Shown here piece after piece: positions 49,394 to 56,990 of a stretch of 64,000 bases of DNA (position 1 is its first letter; each line of letters starts with the position of its first letter). The stretch is taken from the NCBI GenBank assembly GCA_030684395.1, contig JAUXTT010000004.1:186001-250000 (forward strand), written 5' to 3'. The notes below the pieces were generated by a model. The model made no database searches and had not been told where the DNA came from. It saw only the letters and a list, made by a program, of their open reading frames with translations. The position numbers were made by a program, and so were the translations under genes. Source of the DNA: Bacteroidota bacterium. Its GTDB lineage: Bacteria > Bacteroidota > Bacteroidia > B-17B0 > Aurantibacillaceae.

Positions 49394-49491
49394 AATCTTT
49401 GCGGTCTTTGTGTAAACCTTTGTGTTCTTTGCGGTTAAAAATCTAACCACAAAGGTCTCGAAGAAAATACACACAAAGAGCGCAAAGAATT
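49394..49491. repeat. Imperfect inverted repeat made of CAAAG-type words
   Basis: Arms AATCTTTGCGGTCTTTGTG... (49394-49437) and TAACCACAAAGG...AGAGCGCAAAGAA (49444-49490) lie between the deoC and aldehyde dehydrogenase genes. The word structure parallels the CAGAG and CTAAG elements. Confidence 0.6.
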
Positions 49492-49502
49492 TTTAGTTCA
49501 TC

Positions 49503-50411
49503 TTAATCAATGCTGATATAATCTTTTGAGTAATACACTCCTTTTGCCTCTTTCTCCAGTTGCAGGATAATATCATTTGCCAAACTACTAGCTCCAAAAC
49601 GGAACCACTCGTTTGTGAGCCATTTTGATCCTAAGGTTTCGTGAACCATTACAAGATATTGCAAAGCACCTTTAGCAGTAGAGATTCCGCCTGCTGGTTT
49701 CATGCCTATCATGATTCCGGTTTTGTCGTAATGATCTTTGATAGCTTGTAACATCACTAACGATACAGGCATTGTTGCAGCAGGAGAAATTTTTCCGGTA
49801 GATGTTTTAATGAAATCGGCTCCGGCATAAATAGCTATATCGCTTGCCCTGCGTACATTGTCTAAAGTAGAAAGTTCCCCTGTTTCAAAAATAACTTTTA
49901 ATCGTATTTTTCCACAGATCTCCTTTATTTTGGCTATCTCATCAAAAACAAAATTATAATTGCCTTTTAAAAACTCACCTCGTGAAATTACCATGTCAAT
50001 CTCATCGGCACCGTTATCAATGGCAAATTTTGTGTCTTCTGCTTTTATTTTAAAAGGTGCATTTCCGCTAGGGAATGCTGTTGATACGGATGCTACTTTT
50101 ACATTCGAGCCTTTTAAAGCTGCTTTAGCTGTTTTTACAAAGGTTGGATAAACACAAACCGCTGCCACTGTTGGTAAACCGGGAAGTGCATCGTGTGGAT
50201 GCATGGCTTTGTAACACATTTGTTTTACTTTAGCGTCGGTATCTTTACCTTCCAGTGTTGTAAGATCTATCATGTTAAGAGCGAGTTTAAGACCTTGTAA
50301 CTTGGAAGCTTTTTTAATACTTCTGGTATTAAGCCTTGCTATGCGTTCTTCTATGCCCACTTGGTCAACAACCGGGGTGTTTTTGAAATCAGGAATTATC
50401 ACGTTTGCCAT
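49503..50411 (-). CDS. deoC: Deoxyribose-phosphate aldolase
   Basis: A 302-residue class I aldolase that splits 2-deoxyribose-5-phosphate to acetaldehyde and glyceraldehyde-3-phosphate. Catalytic residues are the Lys of DFIKTSTGK, the Lys of GMKPAGGIS and the Asp of ADEIDMVISRG. The protein is longer than E. coli DeoC (about 250) because of an N-terminal extension. A TATTTTTG box (50434-50427) lies 16 bases upstream. The aldehyde dehydrogenase downstream fits nucleoside catabolism. Confidence 0.95.
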   Translation of the reverse strand: MANVIIPDFKNTPVVDQVGIEERIARLNTRSIKKASKLQGLKLALNMIDLTTLEGKDTDAKVKQMCYKAMHPHDALPGLPTVAAVCVYPTFVKTAKAALKGSNVKVASVSTAFPSGNAPFKIKAEDTKFAIDNGADEIDMVISRGEFLKGNYNFVFDEIAKIKEICGKIRLKVIFETGELSTLDNVRRASDIAIYAGADFIKTSTGKISPAATMPVSLVMLQAIKDHYDKTGIMIGMKPAGGISTAKGALQYLVMVHETLGSKWLTNEWFRFGASSLANDIILQLEKEAKGVYYSKDYISID

Positions 50412-50426
50412 AATTTGTTAATCATT

Positions 50427-50434
50427 CAAAAATA
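50427..50434 (-). promoter_or_regulatory. -7 box for deoC
   Basis: TATTTTTG on the minus strand, an exact TAnnTTTG match. Confidence 0.55.
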
Positions 50435-50481
50435 GCAATAAAAACGGAATTTTATACCCGTTTTTCCAGACTTAATTTTAC

Positions 50482-50489
50482 TAAATTTG
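50482..50489 (+). promoter_or_regulatory. -7 box for the acyltransferase gene
   Basis: TAAATTTG, 14 bases before ATG 50504; together with the deoC box it forms a compact divergent promoter region. Confidence 0.58.
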
Positions 50490-50503
50490 ACCTCCACATT
50501 TAC

Positions 50504-51739
50504 ATGGCTTTTTGCAACACCATAGATAGTATAATAGGTACTAACAGAAAAAGAAAATTATCTGAAGGTTTTTCATTCTCATTGTATAGCAAAGCATCTT
50601 CTATACCTGAAGAAGCGTGGAAAGAAGCGAATGAAGAGGGGGACTTTTTTCTTGAAAAAAAATACCTGCAAGCTACCGAGATCCTGCATGAGGACAATGT
50701 TTCTTTTAGATATGTGTTAGTTTATAAGCATCAAAAACCTATACTAATAGCTTATTTTCAGATAAATGATTTTACTGCAGATGTTTTTGGTGATATGGTT
50801 CAAATGCAACTAAACGATATTCAGTCGAAAAGAGCAAAGCTATTTGAACACTATCTGGATCACAAGAAGGATAGTGTAGTAATGCGTTTGGTAACTTGTG
50901 GCAACAACTTCATTAGTGGCGAGCATGCTTTTGCCTACAACAAACTAATAAGCAAAAAAGAGGCTTGTGAATTAATGTCTCTGATAACCGACTCAATTGG
51001 AAAATCTGTAAAACTCCGTGGAAAAATTTCAGCCATGTTGGTGAAAGATTTTTACAAAGATTGCTTGCCGCAAAGCCCCATGTTCAACGATAAGTTTATG
51101 GAGTTTTCGGTGGAGCCTAACATGGTGATTACCATTCCTGAAAACGTAAATAGCCTGGCTGATTATATTGCACTCTTCTCAAAAAAGTACAGGAACAGGG
51201 TTAAGAGCATATTCAAACATAAAGATGGCATAGAAGTTAGAGAACTTTCTTTTGAAGACATAAAGAAGCACAATGCAAGTATTTATAACCTTTACGAAAA
51301 GGTATTTATGAATGCTAAATTTAAACTGGTGAAGTTATCATATGATTATTTTACCGAAATGAAACGCCTTTTTCCGGAGGAATTTAAGGTATATGGATTT
51401 TTTAAAGATGGAGAATTAGTCGCCTTCAATTCTTCCATTTTGCTAAAAGAAATGCTGGAAGCTCATTTTATTGGATTTAACTACGGCCTGAACAAAGAAT
51501 TCGAATTGTATCAAAATCTTCTTTATCATTTTATCGAACTTGCTATCTTAAATAAAAAGAAAACTGTTGGAATGGGAAGGACGGCTTCGGAAATAAAAAG
51601 TACCACCGGTGCCAAAGCCAACGAACTTGTATGTTACATAAAGCCTCAAAACACTGTAAGTAAAGTTATTTTAAAACCTTTTATTTCATTTTTACAACCA
51701 ACGGAATGGATTCCAAGAAATCCTTTTAAAGAGGAGTAA
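50504..51739 (+). CDS. GNAT/FemAB-like acyltransferase family protein
   Basis: A 411-residue protein with the two-lobed GNAT-type layout of the COG3146-like peptidogalycan biosynthesis/FemAB-like group: an N-terminal lobe (IPEEAWKEANEEGDFFLEKK) and a C-terminal acetyltransferase lobe with KKYRNRVKSIFKHKDGIEVR, YNLYEKVFMNAKFKL and GFFKDGELVAFNSSIL. It ends with a basic MGRTASEIKSTTGAKANE segment. The acyl donor and acceptor are unknown. It is transcribed from its own box, divergent from deoC. Confidence 0.75.
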   Translation: MAFCNTIDSIIGTNRKRKLSEGFSFSLYSKASSIPEEAWKEANEEGDFFLEKKYLQATEILHEDNVSFRYVLVYKHQKPILIAYFQINDFTADVFGDMVQMQLNDIQSKRAKLFEHYLDHKKDSVVMRLVTCGNNFISGEHAFAYNKLISKKEACELMSLITDSIGKSVKLRGKISAMLVKDFYKDCLPQSPMFNDKFMEFSVEPNMVITIPENVNSLADYIALFSKKYRNRVKSIFKHKDGIEVRELSFEDIKKHNASIYNLYEKVFMNAKFKLVKLSYDYFTEMKRLFPEEFKVYGFFKDGELVAFNSSILLKEMLEAHFIGFNYGLNKEFELYQNLLYHFIELAILNKKKTVGMGRTASEIKSTTGAKANELVCYIKPQNTVSKVILKPFISFLQPTEWIPRNPFKEE

Positions 51740-51775
51740 AATGCCCGGGTGTTTATTAAGATTTATTTTTTGAAC

Positions 51776-53947
51776 TTACTTTTGAGTTCCTAAAATTTCC
51801 AAAGCTTCCTGAATAGAGATCACTTCCCCTTTGAACATAGCTATCACAAAGGCATCGTTAAACCCTTTTTCAGCTAAACCGGATTTTGCCTGCACCGCCT
51901 GGTTGTAGTTGGTATAAGAGCCGGAAGTGTACCTAACCAAGCCCGTTGTTGTAACAATCTTTTCTACATTACTCACGTCTTTAATTCTCTCTTCAAACGC
52001 CGAATCATTTGCCTTTTTAAGTGCCCCAATTTGCACACGGAAAGTAACCAGTGTTTTATCAAAAGCATTTACATTGTTTTTCGATTCATCAAGAATCTCG
52101 TTTTTAGCGTCGTTCTTATTTTCAAAAGTAGCACCGGCTTCACTCAAGCTTATACGCTTACCATCTTTATACGCCGAAACGAATGCATCGCTATACCCTT
52201 CCAAAATCACATCCGCTTTAGCAATCATGGCCCTGTCAAAAGAATTGAAAGATTCGGTTACGTACTTATAGTAGCCGTCATCTGTTTTTAATTCAATGAT
52301 TTTTCCAACGTGTTTAAATAAACTTGCAGATAGCGGTTGTTTGTACGCTCCCAACTGAACCCTGTATATAACACCTTTAACAGTTCCGGCTGTAACGGTA
52401 GCATTCGAAGTGTTTGCAGCGGATTCTGCAATTTCCTTGTTCAATTCTGCTTCCGTTTTTATTTCATAATATTGTCCCCCCTTAAAATACCCAACCTTTG
52501 CATCTTTTATACCTTCTGCTACAAATTCATCTTTACGTTGAATGGCCATTTTAATATCAGCGTAACTTCCTGCAGTGTATATTACAATTTCATCTCCTAC
52601 AGTTGTTGATCGTACGTCTCCAATGCTCAGCAAGTAAGCCATTATATCGCTTGGTACACCACCTTTAAACCGGGCGAGTTCAACCGTGTAATCCTTTTTC
52701 ATGCTGTTGGGATCAACAATTCCAGCTTTTTGCTTCGCTGCCGAATCCAGATCAATAGTTTTTGCAAACATTCCTGTAGAGTCGTAATACACATCATACC
52801 AATCCTGAGCCATATCATCAGTTATTCCAATACCTACAACATTTGCTATCATGCTTGAAGGCGTTGGTAATTCTTCATCATAATAATCAGGAGTTAAATC
52901 TTTATCATCATCCACCGGGCAACCTTTTTTATCAACTTTTGCTACTTTAGGTGTTTTGTGGCAATCATCCTGAAAATCATTTACACCGTCACCATCTTCA
53001 TCATCGTTATCGAAAGCAAGCATATCCACATTGTCGTAATAATCGTCAGGTAAGGTGTCTGTTTTCTTTTTGGTCACCAAATCATAATGGATAGAAAAAG
53101 AAGTCATCACAAACTTGTCCTTCGCTTTTGTTCCTGCTCTGTCACCAACGCTGGAATTACTTATACCGTCTAAATAATCGGTAAAGGTTAAGTGGAAAGT
53201 AGTTCCTATTTTAAAAGTTGCTCTGTCATTCAGGTGTAATAAAACTCCTCCACCTATTGGAACTGCCCAGGAGCGCTCAGGGTATTTACCAAAGCCATCC
53301 GCATTTAACTCGCGCACATCTGTTTCATAAGTATAATCCCTGATTAAATTGATTGCACTGGCTGCACTGGGATCAGTTTCTGCCATGTTTTTTATGGTCC
53401 CATCACTCCAATAATAATATTTGTAACCTGCATTATCGCGAAGATCGGTTTTGGTAAGAAACTCAAATCCTTCAACACCGGTTTCTATCCATGGACGCCA
53501 ATTATGTTTATCAGTTTTAAACAAATGTGAGAAATCATACATTACTCTTAATCCACCCATTCTTATCTCTGACTGGAAGTTTTCGTTTCTTATCCCCAGG
53601 CGTTCGTTTGCCCCTAATTTCCCGTATAAGCCATAAAAGTTAAGGTGAAACGATTTACTAAGCGGCTGGGAAACGATTAATTCATACCCAATGCGGGATG
53701 TAGAAAAAGGTTGTGCGTGTTTTGTATAAAGATCGCCGTAATAAGAAAGCATTCCAACGCCTAAACCAACAGTAGGTTTGTAGATATCTCCCAAAACCGG
53801 TGGAAGAACTTCTGCTGTATCTTTTTGTTTTTTTTTATCGGCAGGTTTAGGGAGCTCCTCCGATTTAGCAATACTATCGTTTTGTGAATACAATTCACTA
53901 GTGGCAAACGCACCAAATAATAGTATAACTAATAGTTTTCTTAGCAT
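51776..53947 (-). CDS. Outer-membrane barrel with TSP3 repeats and three SPOR-like modules
   Basis: A 723-residue protein: signal peptide (about 1-21), outer-membrane beta barrel (about 55-290, GVGMLSYYGDLY ... FSIHYDLVTKKK), thrombospondin type-3 calcium repeats (about 310-360, DEDGDGVNDFQDDC, DDDKDLTPDYYD) and three SPOR-like repeats with cores YTVELARFKGG, YRVQLGAYKQP and FRVQIGALKKA (about 405-723), each with the aromatic GSY/YYKYVTESF strands. SPOR domains usually bind denuded peptidoglycan glycans. ATG 53947 is used; a TTG at 53962 precedes it. A TACATTTG box (53977-53970) lies upstream. Confidence 0.82.
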   Translation of the reverse strand: MLRKLLVILLFGAFATSELYSQNDSIAKSEELPKPADKKKQKDTAEVLPPVLGDIYKPTVGLGVGMLSYYGDLYTKHAQPFSTSRIGYELIVSQPLSKSFHLNFYGLYGKLGANERLGIRNENFQSEIRMGGLRVMYDFSHLFKTDKHNWRPWIETGVEGFEFLTKTDLRDNAGYKYYYWSDGTIKNMAETDPSAASAINLIRDYTYETDVRELNADGFGKYPERSWAVPIGGGVLLHLNDRATFKIGTTFHLTFTDYLDGISNSSVGDRAGTKAKDKFVMTSFSIHYDLVTKKKTDTLPDDYYDNVDMLAFDNDDEDGDGVNDFQDDCHKTPKVAKVDKKGCPVDDDKDLTPDYYDEELPTPSSMIANVVGIGITDDMAQDWYDVYYDSTGMFAKTIDLDSAAKQKAGIVDPNSMKKDYTVELARFKGGVPSDIMAYLLSIGDVRSTTVGDEIVIYTAGSYADIKMAIQRKDEFVAEGIKDAKVGYFKGGQYYEIKTEAELNKEIAESAANTSNATVTAGTVKGVIYRVQLGAYKQPLSASLFKHVGKIIELKTDDGYYKYVTESFNSFDRAMIAKADVILEGYSDAFVSAYKDGKRISLSEAGATFENKNDAKNEILDESKNNVNAFDKTLVTFRVQIGALKKANDSAFEERIKDVSNVEKIVTTTGLVRYTSGSYTNYNQAVQAKSGLAEKGFNDAFVIAMFKGEVISIQEALEILGTQK

Positions 53948-53969
53948 ATACGCTAATTTCAATTATCTT

Positions 53970-53977
53970 CAAATGTA
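53970..53977 (-). promoter_or_regulatory. -7 box for the TSP3/SPOR barrel gene
   Basis: TACATTTG on the minus strand, exact match to TAnnTTTG, 22 bases before ATG 53947. Confidence 0.5.
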
Positions 53978-54001
53978 GTAATTTTTGCGAAAAAAGAGAA
54001 A

Positions 54002-55405
54002 TTACCTCAACCATTTTTGGTTAGAGATCATCAACGCTTCCTGCACAGTAATTCTCTTTCCGTTGTTGTAAACGGTAACGAAAGCGCCTGATACTTTTCC
54101 TTTCACACTCTCTCTTTTATCCCTTGCGCCTTTATACTCGGAATAGCTGCCAATTAAAAACTTAGTATAACCCTCGTGCATATCCGTTCTTATATTGTCA
54201 TTAATATTATAAACCGATGCGATTCTATCTACACTTATATTATTACGAAATGCCCCGATTTGTACCTGGAAGTTAAGGCTTGCATTTGTTATTTTTGTAA
54301 CGTTGGTTTCAGGAACAATTGTATTAGTAGCTACAGGATCAACAGTGTTGGTTGTTGCAGTTACAGTGTTTGTTTCGGGTACAACAGTATTAGTAGCTGC
54401 TACCGTATTTGTAGTTGGGGTAACCGTGTTGGTTTCCGGAACTACGGTGTTGGTTGGAGTAACCGTATTAGTAACAACCGGGGTTTCCTCCTGCGGTAAA
54501 TTTACTGTAGTTTCAGGTGCCACTATCTTTTGTGTTTGATCATTTTCCAAATAAGAAAACTCTCCGCTAATTACCGGATTAGCATCAGGCTTTGTATCCA
54601 TAATTAATTTATAGGAGATTTGAAGCTCTTCTGCTGAGGGTAGAGAAACCCAAACAAATTTAGCAACCTGGTCGCTAAAAGAAAACGAAGCCCCATTTGT
54701 TTTTATCCCTGTTGCTTTAAATCCCGCAGGTATTTTATCGGTGTATTTAGCAAAACCTTTTATGTTTTCCTTCTTGATTTCAATAACAACATCGTACTCA
54801 GTTGCACTTATATTGGTAATCCGTCTGTTACTACTAACTGCTGCATTCGGGTCTTTTGGCGGACTGAATGATTCAGGTACTTTTCCATCTCCGGAAGGTG
54901 TAGTTGTATTTGTGGTGGTGGTGGCAGCCACAGTATTAGTTGGAACAGACGTGTTAGTAATAACTGCACTTGTACCCGCGCCATCCATTATAATATCAAC
55001 AGGTCCGAAATCAACCTGTTGTTTAGTATTATTGAGGATGTATGAAAATTTTCCCTGAACAGTTTTCGTCCCTTCACTGCTAGCATCTGCAACGATAATG
55101 AATTTAACAGTGAACTCTTCATCGGCAGGCAAAGCGGTCCAAATGTATTTAACAGCTCCGTTAACAAATGAAAAGGTACCCCCTTTACTTTCTAATTCCT
55201 TAGCAGTGAATCCTTGTGGAAGATCTATCTGAAGTTTTGAGAAGCCACCAATAGAACCCTTTTTAATCACCATCTCTGCCGTAAACTCCGTTCCGGGCTT
55301 TGCGTTAGCAGGTAATTTAGGAGTAATGGTCACTCCATCGCCGAAGAAAATGTTATAAAATAATATCGAAATCGAATTAATTAATAAAATTATATACTTC
55401 AGCAT
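54002..55405 (-). CDS. Envelope protein with duplicated beta domain, TNTV repeat linker and SPOR-like module
   Basis: A 467-residue protein: signal anchor (about 1-18), two copies of a beta domain (about 22-135, KKGSIGGFSKLQIDLPQGF, and about 195-300, KKENIKGFAKYTDKIPAGF), a low-complexity linker of T-N-T-V units (about 305-370) and a SPOR-like module (FQVQIGAFRNN, about 377-467). The duplicated domains keep the same FSF-G/Q-W-P pattern, so they arose by internal duplication. I know of similar domains in Bacteroidota but no function. It lies between two barrel-TSP3 genes on the same strand. Confidence 0.78.
   Translation of the reverse strand: MLKYIILLINSISILFYNIFFGDGVTITPKLPANAKPGTEFTAEMVIKKGSIGGFSKLQIDLPQGFTAKELESKGGTFSFVNGAVKYIWTALPADEEFTVKFIIVADASSEGTKTVQGKFSYILNNTKQQVDFGPVDIIMDGAGTSAVITNTSVPTNTVAATTTTNTTTPSGDGKVPESFSPPKDPNAAVSSNRRITNISATEYDVVIEIKKENIKGFAKYTDKIPAGFKATGIKTNGASFSFSDQVAKFVWVSLPSAEELQISYKLIMDTKPDANPVISGEFSYLENDQTQKIVAPETTVNLPQEETPVVTNTVTPTNTVVPETNTVTPTTNTVAATNTVVPETNTVTATTNTVDPVATNTIVPETNVTKITNASLNFQVQIGAFRNNISVDRIASVYNINDNIRTDMHEGYTKFLIGSYSEYKGARDKRESVKGKVSGAFVTVYNNGKRITVQEALMISNQKWLR
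54303..54480 (-). repeat. Coding low-complexity T-N-T-V repeat region
   Basis: About ten imperfect 9-18 base units encoding TNTVxP and ATNTV-type words inside the 467-residue protein gene. The near-repeats could change length by slipped mispairing. Confidence 0.7.
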
Positions 55406-55423
55406 GGTTTTTTATTTATGAAA

Positions 55424-56719
55424 TTACTGCTCAAAGAAGTAATCAATGAGTTGGTTGATTGTATCAACCGTAAAATCATTGGTTCCTTCAAAGAATGCAT
55501 CTATTGTTTTTGTAATTTCATCAGCAGATATATATCCGTCGCTATTAATATCTCCCTGCTTTAGGGCAGGAGGTATAGTATTCACGTTTGCTTTTGTAGT
55601 AGTTTTCGCTTTATTTTCAATTTCTTTCAGGTATTCCAAACTAGGTGCCTCGTTAAATTTGTCGCTTCTTTCAACTGCAAGGGAATCCCATTCCAATTGA
55701 TGTTTAGCTAATTCATTTTCATCTATCGTCATACCGAAGCCATCCACCTTTGCCCCTTTTTTGCTCTTAGGCTCTTTGTCCATATAATCTGCCACACCGT
55801 CTCCATCCGAATCAAACGGGCAGCCATGGTTATCAACCAATACTCCTTTAGGTGTTCCTAAACAGCGATCTTTATCATCACCTATTCCATCATGATCATT
55901 ATCATCATGATCTACGGCATAAAAATCAACGTTATCTGATTGTGTCTTCTTTTTCTTTCTAAATTCATATTGAATACCAACATTCGCTTGCACATAGCTG
56001 TCGTTTCCACCGCTCTTATAGTTGTCAATATAATCGCTTAAACACATTACATAATTAGCCCCAACAGAAGCAACCCAACGCTCACCAATGTGAAAGTTAA
56101 TACCACCACCCATTGGAAACATTAATGAAGCTCTGGTGTAATTAGTTGTTGAATCCTTTAATTTACTTTCATAAGTATAGTCTCTTTTTATGACAGTAGC
56201 TGTTAATTGATTAGCAGGAGTTTCTACCTGATCGCGAATGGAGCCATCATCCCAGTAATTATAGCTAACAGAGCCTCTTTTTAGGTCTCCTTTTGGATCA
56301 AACATCATATAACCCACTCCGGCATTCAAAAAAGGAGAAACCGTTGGATCATCATGAATAACTTTATCAAAATTTGCAGTAATCAACAGTTCACCTTGCA
56401 TAATAACCGATTCAAAATTTCGGTGTGATGTTTTGGAGTTATCTGTACCGGCCATCTTTCCATACAAACCGCCTAAAGATACGCCAAGTATTTTCCCGAA
56501 ACGTTGTTCAACAGCCAGATAATATCCCAAACGTGTGTCTAACATTGGGCTTACGTCGGTTTGCTTACCCACATCGCCAGTAAATTTTAGCGCACTTACA
56601 CCGATGGTGAGAGAAGGCTTATGTTTAATAGGTTCATCCTGCGCCTTCATAGCAATTGAAGTAACAGAAACCAATAACAATAGTATAGCCTTTTTTGACA
56701 ACATAAATTTTGATTTCAT
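55424..56719 (-). CDS. Outer-membrane barrel with TSP3 repeats and an EF-hand tail
   Basis: A 431-residue paralogue of the larger barrel protein: signal peptide (about 1-27), beta barrel (about 40-265, LYGKMAGTDNSKTSHRNFES, with GVQYEFRKKKK as last strands), TSP3 repeats (about 270-320, DHDDNDHDGIGDDKDRC, DSDGDGVADYMDKE) and a C-terminal EF-hand-like loop GDINSDGYISADEI (about 390). The barrels of both proteins share LYGK and the Y-x-Y/W-x-DG(T/S)I-R pattern. ATG 56719 (MKSKFMLS) is used for the signal peptide; ATG 56752 is also possible. A TAGTTTTG box lies at 56773-56766. Confidence 0.82.
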   Translation of the reverse strand: MKSKFMLSKKAILLLLVSVTSIAMKAQDEPIKHKPSLTIGVSALKFTGDVGKQTDVSPMLDTRLGYYLAVEQRFGKILGVSLGGLYGKMAGTDNSKTSHRNFESVIMQGELLITANFDKVIHDDPTVSPFLNAGVGYMMFDPKGDLKRGSVSYNYWDDGSIRDQVETPANQLTATVIKRDYTYESKLKDSTTNYTRASLMFPMGGGINFHIGERWVASVGANYVMCLSDYIDNYKSGGNDSYVQANVGIQYEFRKKKKTQSDNVDFYAVDHDDNDHDGIGDDKDRCLGTPKGVLVDNHGCPFDSDGDGVADYMDKEPKSKKGAKVDGFGMTIDENELAKHQLEWDSLAVERSDKFNEAPSLEYLKEIENKAKTTTKANVNTIPPALKQGDINSDGYISADEITKTIDAFFEGTNDFTVDTINQLIDYFFEQ

Positions 56720-56765
56720 AAAATGTTCGTTTGTTAACGTGAATATAATCATTTTATGAGTATAG

Positions 56766-56773
56766 CAAAACTA
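56766..56773 (-). promoter_or_regulatory. -7 box for the TSP3/EF-hand barrel gene
   Basis: TAGTTTTG on the minus strand, exact TAnnTTTG match. Confidence 0.5.
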
Positions 56774-56976
56774 TTTCAAAAACTTAGTGACTAACAGTTC
56801 CATTTTTTTAATTGTAAACACTTGGTTGTTAATTGGGAAGTGGGTAGTATTTAACTTTCCTTTGTTTTCAGTAGCTACACAGGTATTTGTTTTGGGAGGA
56901 TTTATCTGAGAAAACCGGTAATTCGGGGAAATAAAATTTATGTAAAGCCAATCTAATCAAGGTTAAACAATATTCG

Positions 56977-56984
56977 TAGTTTTG
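56977..56984 (+). promoter_or_regulatory. -7 box abutting the helicase start
   Basis: TAGTTTTG, exact match to TAnnTTTG, with six bases to GTG 56991. A TTG start at 56982 would fall inside the box, so it is unlikely. Confidence 0.55.
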
Positions 56985-56990
56985 CAAACT

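Noticed and set aside
54176-54539. Long antisense frames opposite the T-N-T-V region
   Set aside because: They are by-products of the repetitive coding sequence on the minus strand and have no independent start signal.
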